Assembly (NCBI GenBank): GCA_022264855.1
Contig: JABYQU010000030.1
Span: 124,001-188,000 of the forward strand
Reading direction: 5' to 3'
DNA: 64,000 bases
Source of the DNA: Lenzites betulinus
Taxonomy: Eukaryota; Basidiomycota; Agaricomycetes; Polyporales; Polyporaceae
The position numbers and the translations under genes are program-made. The notes beneath the pieces are model-generated. The model did no database searches, was not told the DNA's origin, and was given only the letters and a program-made list of their open reading frames with translations. Of the stretch, positions 55,524 through 64,000 are shown piece after piece (the first letter of the stretch is position 1; the number at the start of each line of letters is the position of its first letter).

Positions 55524-58500
55524 CTACGAGTCCGATTCCGAGGCACGCTTGGCCGCACGCGGTGGGGGTGGAGGCGGCGCTCTGCGGGTTGTTGTAGGCT
55601 GAACTGGGGCAATTGGCGCTTGCAACGCGTGATATAGCTCTTCTTCCGACGAAGAGGGCGACGAGGATAGGGAGGACTCGCTTGACGAGTCGAAAGGGTT
55701 CCCGCTCTGTCCGTATGGGCTTTTCTTCGACACAAGTGGGACAACGATACCGTTGGGGTGTTCTAGGCGTGAATTCCACCCAGTCAGTATCGTCACATCG
55801 TGATCTACGCCCCAAAGAGTGAATGGCATACCGAGGTCGTCCCACCAAGCACCCTCGTCAGAGCTGGGGGGTGGTACTATGTCCAAAGGATCATAAGCGG
55901 GAGAAATATTGAATAGGAAGGCGAAACACACGCTCTGGCTCTTCCGTAGTGAAGGTGAGAGCCGCCAGCTTCTCATCCAACTTCTCCCCTGGGGCCGTGC
56001 TTGTGACGCTTTCGAGCAGCAATTTTGACAGCGCGGCTCGCTTCACATGGTCGATAATCCTGACTTCCGCTCGGAATATGGCGAAGACTGCGAGCGATGA
56101 TCAATATAGAGCATTGTTGATGAACAGCCATCTGAATTACCTGCTCGATGGTCAGAACACCGTAGCTCTGCGCGCGAATAGACGGCTAAGTCAAGGTTGT
56201 TGCCCTTGAACAATATGCGATCTGTCGAGTTCGATGAGATTTCCTCATGTACCGTTTGACGTAGAGCTGAAGCGGTGGATTCGTACCTGTCCAGGCCGGT
56301 ACACGCATCTTCTCGCTTGTGTCGTAGTTATCAGTACCGAGGTCATATTTGTATGTCGGTCTGAATAGTAGGGGGCCTTCTTGATAACCTTCGAAGACGG
56401 CGCGTTCGTCCATAGCGCGTCTCAGCTACGGGCACATTTAGTCAGCTAACATCACAGTACTAGTGCGAACCTACCTGATCAGCAGCGAGAAGAGCATCGA
56501 AGTCGTCCATCGAGGCTAGAGTCCTGACACGCTCATTGTCGAGGTCTATCCGGTAGTTAGTGTCTGCCAGCCAGATGACATTGCTAGGGGCGCAGAGTTC
56601 AGCGTTGTCCAATTGGGATAGTGTGATGTCTTACTGGTGGCTCGCGATGTTCTTGCCCTTGAGGAAGTGCAAACCGTTCACTATGGTTCGGTAATCCGCA
56701 TTGCGCTCGACCACATTCCCGTGTCCAGCAGCGAAATGTGCTGTAAGGAAGCAAAAGCTTGTGTCGTGATAGTCCAGTCGTATGCCTACCGCGCCCTTGT
56801 TGCCAGACATCCCACGAAGACCAGTCTAAAAGTACATCGTGAGCGATACGAAACTGACTCATTGTGGGATATTAACCTTATGAGACGTAGCTTCAACATT
56901 CCGGATCACTGCTGTGAGCTCCTTTTTGACCAGGATCAAGAGAGCTGTCCCGACGAGCTGTTATGCAGATCGTCAGTAGGTTTCGAAGGATGCTAGATAG
57001 TACAAATCGTGCCTGATGACTGCGCAACAAGATATAACTACTTTTCTTGTTGGGTCGACGTTCCAAAGTATCGATGATTTTCTCCTCCCATATGCGTCTG
57101 TAATGGTCAGAAGGTTGCAGTACCAAAGACAACGATGACCCACTTCTTTTCTGGGTCTGTCTGAACAATCTGCTGAGCAGTAAGCGGCACTATCTCCTGG
57201 AAGCCTATGGCGAACATGTCCGGTCTGTTCTACGTCAGCCAGTGATACATGGCCGGAGGTAATAGTCACGCACTCGGCAGTATCTGTGAGCAGTACATGA
57301 GTTTGATTTTATCACAGGTATGGCGCAGTCAAGCACATACTTGGTCGAGGGAATAGCCAAGGCAGAAGGGACTCGGAAGGTGGTGGCTGACATCGAGCAC
57401 GTAAGTAATCTCTTCGAACAAAACGTGCGAGTTGATGCTGTTCACCCTGCCGTTGAGATTCCAAGTGCCGACGAACACGGTACATTGCTTCGAAGTCGAG
57501 TATTCGGGCAATCTTTGTCTTTTAATGAGAAAAATACCGAAGTCTGGTGACCGAACAGCCCACCTATTCTCCAGCGCCACACGGACTGAGTCGTGGATAG
57601 CATCGAAGATGGTAACCTGACGTTGTGTGCTGAGGTTGCCCTAGACGAGGTGTGAGATATACGAAGCTGGGTGTACATGTAGGCACGTACAACAAACATA
57701 TCGATCGCAGCCTGCTTTCCTTTGTCTTGGAAATTGTTGATGTACGCTCTTGACACGCTCTTGGTCGCATCTGAGAGGACCCCCGCTAGGGTGCGTTTGC
57801 CACTTCGAGTGAAACTGGTGTTGAGGGCACCGGTGCCGGCGTATATGCGGGAGAGCGCATCGCCGTTTTCTGCCCAAAGCTCTCCGTGGTTAGTCCATAA
57901 CGAGCCAGAGTGAATCCATTCGCGACGAATGTGCTGTAGATACTGTTCTAGCGCTGTTCGGGATAGTATGTCTTGCACGAAGTTGGTACGATCAAGACTG
58001 GTTTTTTGTTCGGTAAATAATGATTCACGTGGAACAGAATATGCTACGCACCAGTCCAGGCAGTTCGTGCGGAAGACGCCCTTTTGCTCGGTGATGATCT
58101 CGTTTGTGCCGGCGTCAGCCATCGCGAATCCGAACTTGTCCATATTGTCCACAACGGTCTCCAGACGTCTAGACGAGAAGTCAGTAACGTTCAAAGTGGG
58201 CAATACCGACAAATCTACCTTATATCTCGGAATACACTCTCATGTCCCCCGATCCGCACCGCAGAGTGGAAGTCGAAGCTGGTCAATCCGATAGTATCGC
58301 CAAGAGCGTGTTGCGCAGATTTCATATGGCGGGAGTAAGCACCGGTCAGCGCCGCTTCGTTCTCCTTTGTGCCGAGGAGGTTAATAGCATGCACGGCGGC
58401 GTATTCTTCGACAAGCCCAGCAAAGTGGCGGTCGAAAGCGGGCTGAGATGCTTGAGGACGCGTGATCTGAATGCGATGCCCGAATGTTTGCAAGCCTTGC

Positions 58501-59688
58501 TGTTCCCAGAACACTGCGGGATCACGCGCGTTGGAGTTTGGATACGAAATGATTAACGACGCCGCAATGAATTGAATGGGAGGTAGACATACATGGAACA
58601 CTACCCCGTACTTGTACGTAACTATAGCAGTGCTGATCCGTGCTGAAGACGGTCTCCGTCTGAAGGCACAGTCAGCCTCCATCGGCGAATAACATGTTGC
58701 ACTATTCAGTACCTCGACAAAATTTGCGCAGTTACCATCATCGTCAACGCCGCGAGTGTTGAAGCGCGTCCCCGCACGTTTCCACCCTAGCCTTGAAATG
58801 AGCGAGAGCGTCGCGACGGCAGGTGTTCCATTCGTGGGGGGTGCAGGGAGAGCCAGGGTGCACACTCCGACATAGCCTTGTATAGCGAGCACCTGGGAGT
58901 AATCAGAACCGGAAGTTCAGTGGGTGCTATATTGAACGCTTACTATGAATTGACATTGGTCCAGCTCCGAACGCTCCTTCGGGTCAAGACGCTCGCGGAA
59001 ATCCATGAGGCTCCTGATGATGTACTCATTCCACACAAAGCGATCGTCGTATACAGAAGCGTCCCATGAATCAGCACGGGTGACGCGCCGCTGAAAACGC
59101 GAAGAGATGTCCCACTGCGGGTCCGACGCATAGTAGAAGGTCCCTGTGGAGATCAACTTGCGGAGGGGCTGGCAGGGATGTTCCGGTGCAGGAGTGGTGC
59201 TTCCACTGGCTTGGTAGTACTCGTTCTGATCGCCATATCCAGGATTGGCCACCGGGTCACCGTTGGCCAATGGATCATCCCAGAGGGAAGATGTGAGGCA
59301 GTAGAATCCGACATCATGAATCTGGCATACGCTCTCTGCGGTAGGAGATGAGGGTCTTGTGTTCCCAACTTCCGTAGCGGATGTTATGACCGCGAGGAAC
59401 ATCTCTATTGGGGTCCCACAGTGTTCATATTTGACAGTCAAAGTTCATAGTAAGGATTAACATACCTCCCGCAATTGAAATCAGACCCAAACATCCCTTC
59501 ACAATCCGAGAGGTCAACTTCACGGCGTTCGTCAGGTCTACTTGATCCTTCGACAAGAATTCCACCACCGCTTGAGACGAAGAGTCAGGCGCCGCGCGGA
59601 AGACCAGAACTCTGGCAGGGCTGTTGCGTCTGTGACTGCTGGCGACAAGATACAGAGTCCTTGGGTTTTCGTTAAAGTAGAGATACAT
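55524..59688 (-). CDS. Synaptojanin-like phosphoinositide phosphatase (INP51/52/53 type)
   Basis: Start [19 protein letters not shown] at 59688. The SAC domain includes [49 protein letters not shown] and the catalytic CX5R motif [15 protein letters not shown], with an intron inside the fourth Cys-side codon. The 5-phosphatase domain follows: [11 protein letters not shown] near 57455, [14 protein letters not shown] sequence near 57160, [10 protein letters not shown] near 56560, [20 protein letters not shown] and VPAWTDRIL (intron inside). The tail has a GNPFDSSSE motif (an NPF, EH-domain ligand) and a proline stretch [13 protein letters not shown]. It dephosphorylates PI(4)P and PI(4,5)P2 at the plasma membrane and endocytic sites, linked to actin and clathrin coats. 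About fourteen introns make it one of the most interrupted genes here. The paralogue (51, 52 or 53) is not resolved. Confidence 0.88.
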
Positions 59689-60128
59689 GATGAGGCGTAT
59701 TCAAATCTTGTTGAAAGTGGTGGGGAGCAGTAGTCGGACGCAAGCTAAGGAGTACCGGCCGCGCTAAGAATGTCCGAGAGGGTCGAGCTGCGGCCACGCA
59801 CTTGCCGCAAGCACAATGGAAGAGTACTGCGATTATGGAGTCGTGCGCACAAGGTAAGGTCGTCACGTTGTGTCAAAGTCAAAGCATCAAGACATAAGAC
59901 AGTGTGGAAGAGAGCAGGAGACGTAATGTCCGCGACTGTTGAACGAGCAAAGGATACCCCACGTCGTGGCTGTGCCACCCATTATGGACTGACATCACAA
60001 CTTATTACTAGTAGCTTGCAGCTAACCTCATCGTAGGAATCCCAGTAAAGCAGAGTATTATCCCATGTGTAGGTTACAATATGTCATTGAACCCGAGAGG
60101 AATCCCAGACCAGGAGGGAAGCCCGTAG

Positions 60129-61345
60129 CTACATATCTCGCTTGTAATCCCTAGCGCCACTCTGGGCACTCGCAACTCTCCGGGTCATTTCCAATCGCCT
60201 TGCGCCGGATCCGGAGGCCGGGGGAGGGCCGTCACCAATCGACCGTCGCGGGGGTGTGCTCAGCGAGAAGCTAGAGGGATCCGCATAATTGCTGTGTGCG
60301 TATTGTGACGGAGAGCCCGGCCGCGGGTATGTCTCGCTTGAAACACGGCGGGGAGAGAGCATAGGGGACGGCAGGCCATTCATCGGAGGCACTGGTCCGA
60401 GGTTGGGGGAAGGCGGGGCGGTACGGGGTGAGCGCGGCGCGATGATCCCTTCGGAGGTGTCCCGTCGACGTGGCCGCAGGCGAGGGAGGGAGTCAATAGG
60501 GAGGGAGTCATAGAGTGTCTTGAAAAGCGAGGCTTTGGATCGCGCGAGCCCTGGGCGTGAAGTGGACGTAGGTGAGGTTGGAACCTCGGTATGGCCTGGA
60601 ATCATATTTGAGAAAAGAGAAATAGACTGAACAAGGTGGAACCCACCAGGAGCGTTTATTGGTAGCGCGTTGTCGTTCGCGCTTAAGCTAAGGAAGAGGA
60701 ATAGTGGTGACAACCACACACAGAGACCAAAGAAGGTCGCAATTTCCCCAAAGTTAGGCACAGGATGAGCCATAGCGGGGCCCCGGTAAGAGCGGTGTGC
60801 CCTATGGCGAGCTTCTTGAGTAATCCGCGCAAAGTAGAAGAACCACATGAAGTGGTCAGCGACCACAAATAGGCATGATGCGATGAAACTGGGAGATGAT
60901 AATGAGATAAACGGCCAGCTCGGTGTGAAGTTTTGAAGATAGATGACGTGGCAAAATATGGAGAAGAGGATGTGCTTGAGGGGGAGGGCGTCATAGAAAT
61001 ACAGCAGTATATGCAGGAGTATGATCCCCTGAAGAATTGGTGAGTGACCGTAGTTGCGTAAAAATGATGTTAACTCACGTATATACACCGTTGTCCAATC
61101 GTTTTCGATGTCCGTGAGTGTTCCTCAATTACTTCTGAGATCCATAGCAAGCCACTCGCTAATCCCGCGGCCTCACGGTCAACTCGCACGTCTGACATGA
61201 GAGTACATGGCGCTGTACTGACCCAACGATAGAGTAACGAAGATGAAGGCTGCTGCTCCGCCTACGTAACTGCCCCAGATAGTGAGATTTCGTCAGGCTA
61301 CTGAGCATACAGCGAGCTTCACCTAAGGAGGTGGAGTAATGTCAT
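60129..61345 (-). CDS. SVP26: SVP26/TEX261-family ER cargo receptor with long disordered tail
   Basis: Start MTLLHLLS at 61345 joins YVGGAAAFIFVTLSLG, then ASGLLWISEVIEEHSRTS and GIILLHILLYFYDALPLKHI. The core signature is VIYLQNFTPSWPFISLSSPS, FIASCLFVVADHFMWFFYF and NFGEIATFFGLCVWLSPLFL. This matches SVP26/TEX261 (4-5 membrane helices), an adaptor that loads membrane cargo such as mannosyltransferases into COPII vesicles. Beyond the last helix (LSANDNALPINAPG) comes a long Ser/Pro/Arg-rich tail with repeats of SPR/SPS type (TPPRRSIGDGPPP), ending KRDM at 60129. Yeast SVP26 has only a short tail. Four exons. Family assignment is firm. Confidence 0.88.
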
Positions 61346-61830
61346 GACGCGCGGAGTTGCCCAGCACTTCGACAAGCGGTGAAAGAGGTTCAAAATGAGA
61401 TCCCACACGAGCGAGGTTGACAAGGCGAGCGAAAAGAGTACCAACAGCGAGACCCGAGAGCAAGTACAAATGACCGTACGTGGTAGAACACGAGAGAGCT
61501 AGCACACGAGCGAACGAATCCACCGTACGTGTGAAACATGGTGTAATCATAACACAAAGGCGCCCACTAGCTCTTCAAATATTGCGAGTAAGTAAATTGA
61601 AACGGTTCTCATATAACTACTACTAGTCCGAACGGGTACAACTCAGACTATCACGACGCTCTCGAATGATGCCTTTGAGCTTGCAAGTTCAGACCCACAT
61701 GCATACTTAATCCAAATGGTGAACGCAATCATCTCCAAGTCGGAATTATGCACGCAGCGCCAAGGCGCCGTCCCGATCTGACCTGCACTGTGTGGCCACG
61801 CTGCGAAGCTGACGTCGACAGCAGGGATTG
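61346..61830. other. Intergenic region
   Basis: About 485 bp between the SVP26 start and the 3' end of the DUF6534 gene. AT-rich sequence near 61560-61640 probably holds the 3' UTR of the latter. No gene was seen. Confidence 0.45.
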
Positions 61831-63684
61831 TCAAGGATCTTCAATTTGCCGAATATCTACATGCTCTTCCCATGCCAACGCAGAAGGCTCCAGACGCATC
61901 GTGGTACTTAGTACTGGCACGGTAGGGCCTGGGCGCCGAGTGCTGCCGCTGGCCCGGCGTAGAAGTCGCTGCTCCGCGTTCAAGACGCCAAGGAATGAGC
62001 ATGTGCACACTAACGGGGACTTCGGCGTCAGGTAGAAGCTGTTACAGCGAAGGAAGTGACTCACGTTTCGAGAGTATGAAGTACACGCCGGTGTAGATGA
62101 AGGACGTGCGTCGTGTGATGAACTACAGGCGAGCGAGGCGTAACGTCAGATGAGTCGTGTTTATGACGCTTGAGGGGCGAGAAATCTTACGAAGATGATA
62201 CATAATGCACTTCCTATTCTATTATGATGCAACAGCGTGAGTGGACCGACCCTGCATTTTTCGAGATTGTGCGCACATGGTAAGGATTCCTGTATTCACG
62301 ACGTACATGGTGATCGTCCGGATCACCAGGTCGAGCCTATGGAAAAGTCGAATCACTCGAAGCTCACTATCACACCAACGAGGAGCATATACCGTTGAAG
62401 CCCAGTTCGGAACCTTCGGAGTACGACAAACATTGCTGCAGCAATGAGCGAATCCGCCACAATTTGACACGGGAACCCGCTATACAGCAGCCACTAGAGA
62501 GGCGACGAGTCAATGACGACAAGGAAGGTCTGGTGTGTCGCGTACCTGTAGATCCCCTGCCTGGGCCCACAACTTTAGGCGAACCCTAGGGGCGGCCAAA
62601 ATGGATCACGCCAGTCAGCAACATGCGTTTAGATGCACACAAGGTACTTACTCCTGCCCCGCGAACGCTGCACGGGAATGGCAATTCACTGAGCAAATCG
62701 ATTGAACACACAAGCACGTGCATACCTAACGCTAATCCTGCGGCGTGGGTTAGCGCTTTAGCGTAGCAATGACATACATCGATGAATATGCGCACCAGAG
62801 ACGAGCACCGAGAGGATGGCCTTGAACAAACGTAGTCAGTGATCAGAATTAGTGCTGGCGGCTGGAAACGTAGACAACGACCAGTACATACTATGATACT
62901 TGGGACGAGCCACCTTTTGCCGCTCACTGCACAGAATCAGGATATAAGCGGGGTAGAGGCAGCAACCGATAGAACGTACATCTCCATATTCGATATGCGT
63001 AACCTCTACTGGGCGGTCAGTGAACGGATGTGGGAAGAACCTGAACGACCTACAATCTCACTAACAATCCGTTAATCTCCTACGAAACGATGTCTTTTAG
63101 ATGCTGTCAGAAAGGTGCGTGCTGGTGTGCGGCGTACAGAGATAATAACGATAGCCTAGCAATTGGTGATACTGTCAGCACGAAGTCGGCCGCATGGAAT
63201 CGAGATCGACTCACTCCAAGTGTCCAAGGTGGCTTCGAAAGCATAGTGACATCCCCACGCTGTATCACCAGGTAGGTGGCGATGGTGTGTGTCATTAGGG
63301 ATACGTGTAGTGTATCGACAATCCTGATAGGGGCGCGGCATGAGCACCATGTCAAGAGGGATGAGGCGATCTTGATGAGATCTCACCACAACGCAGAGAC
63401 CTTGTTGACAAGTCTAAGTCAGTTTGCTACGATACCGTATGGGAGCGGGGGCGTACAAGGTATATGCAAGGCGGCACGGGCGGCTTCCCATACCGCCTGA
63501 AGTAGATAACTGCTTGCCCGGTTGTAATTCCGTACAAACTGGGGTGGGTGACGGGTCATTACCGGACTATCCTCAGGGAATAGATGGCACGACTTTAAAC
63601 AGACACTCACGCCAATGAGATGCCGAAACCAATCAGCTCGACCCCGATGGTAGAGTCGAGATCCGGGAGGTCACCAGTAGACAT
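61831..63684 (-). CDS. DUF6534-type multi-pass membrane protein, function unknown
   Basis: Start MSTGDLPDLDSTIGVELIGF at 63684 joins ALYGITTGQAVIYFRRYGK, the typical opening of this Agaricomycete family. A later exon has VDTLHVSLMTHTIATYLV. Middle exons are hard to join. Near 62450-62530 one reads QIVADSLIAAAMFVVLRRFR then TGLQ, followed by FHRLDLVIRTITMYVVNTGI with LT. The last exons give FITRRTSFIYTGVYFILSK, spliced at a TTAG acceptor near 62011 to CTCSFLGVLNAEQRLLRRAS. The stop is at 61831 after RQIEDP. Six or seven membrane helices are expected. The family is abundant and uncharacterised in mushrooms; receptor or lipid-binding roles are speculation. Several exon joins between 62550 and 63250 are unresolved, so decay of the gene cannot be excluded. 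Confidence 0.7.
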
Positions 63685-63793
63685 ACGCCTATCGACCGGT
63701 TCACGCGCATACAGCAAGGGCTTCAAGCAATTGCAGACGTCATCCGCAGTCAATCTGAGGAGTACAGATCCTACTAATAGTATGGTAAGCTAA

Positions 63794-64000
63794 TCAGGCT
63801 CGCACGATCATAGTAAGGTAGACATATGGACGTACTGGTGCACAGTCCCCGAGCGACAGCGGCGCTATGTCCTCTCCGGACGCAAAGGATCCAACCGTAA
63901 GTCTCGAATTGTTTAAAGTCGCTGAGATCACAGTCCGTTGGATACGAAAGGCGAAAAGTAGCGTCTCGCTGGTGTCGTTGAGGAAGAGCGGTTCCCCAAA
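63794..64000 (-). CDS. Possible C-terminal part of a gene entering from the right edge
   Basis: A minus frame is open from the edge to a stop at 63794. It contains FGEPLFLNDTSETLLFAF, LTVGSFASGEDIAPLSLGDC and, if unspliced, APVRPYVYLTMIVRA. A GTACGT donor after DCAP could instead splice to a TAG stop near 63770. On the other strand ATG at 63867 followed by a GTAAGT donor could also start a gene. No family was recognised and strand choice is uncertain. Confidence 0.25.
   Translation of the reverse strand, partial: FGEPLFLNDTSETLLFAFRIQRTVISATLNNSRLTVGSFASGEDIAPLSLGDCAPVRPYVYLTMIVRA

Overview
This window is nuclear DNA of a filamentous basidiomycete, probably an Agaricomycete. Genes are dense, lie on both strands, and are broken by many very short introns (about 50-65 nt) with GTRNGY-type donors. 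Several predicted proteins belong to families I know mainly from Agaricomycetes (a DUF6534-type membrane protein and a WW-like protein with a hydrophobic C-terminus). I saw no tRNA, rRNA, CRISPR array or intact transposon. Exon limits were read by eye, so each CDS is given as a start-to-stop span that includes introns.

Layout. 0-6.2 kb: a left-truncated CSC1/OSCA channel, a divergent WW-like membrane protein, and a hot-dog thioesterase. 6.2-8.0 kb: no convincing gene. 8.0-14.8 kb: the nucleoporin NUP82 followed by three proteasome genes (20S alpha7/PRE10, 19S RPN12, 20S beta1/PRE3). 14.9-23.9 kb: an unrecognised, possibly mitochondrial protein, a GFO/IDH/MocA oxidoreductase, the replication licensing factor CDT1 and a sugar porter. 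23.9-26.8 kb: a gene-poor gap with a few unresolved minus-strand coding scraps. 26.8-31.9 kb: a CCCH zinc-finger protein, Rho-GDI and COQ2. 31.9-43.7 kb: a tiny uncertain gene, then RIX1, RRN11, a LAA2-like protein and the RNA polymerase I largest subunit RPA190. Three of these five serve ribosome production.

44.7-49.9 kb: a small Cys-rich protein, the U2 snRNP protein SF3B6/p14, a secreted PEBP-like protein with a GPI-type tail, and LCL2. 50.3-55.4 kb: a disordered KEN-box protein, the helicase FAL1/eIF4A3 and the splicing factor SF3A3 (PRP9). 55.5-63.7 kb: a synaptojanin-like phosphoinositide phosphatase, an SVP26/TEX261-type ER cargo receptor and a DUF6534 membrane protein. The right edge may hold one more partial gene.

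The main organisational theme is head-to-head pairs with short shared promoters (NUP82/PRE10, RPN12/PRE3, RRN11/LAA2-like, FAL1/SF3A3, and perhaps the tiny gene/RIX1), alternating with tight tail-to-tail pairs. Genes of one machine tend to sit together: proteasome at 11-15 kb, Pol I and pre-60S at 32-44 kb, and splicing or exon-junction factors at 45-55 kb. I found no clearly new multi-gene system. The most unusual details are two consecutive micro-exons carrying the Pol I catalytic motif, an intron lying exactly at the beta1 autoprocessing site, and a few conserved-looking genes of unknown function.
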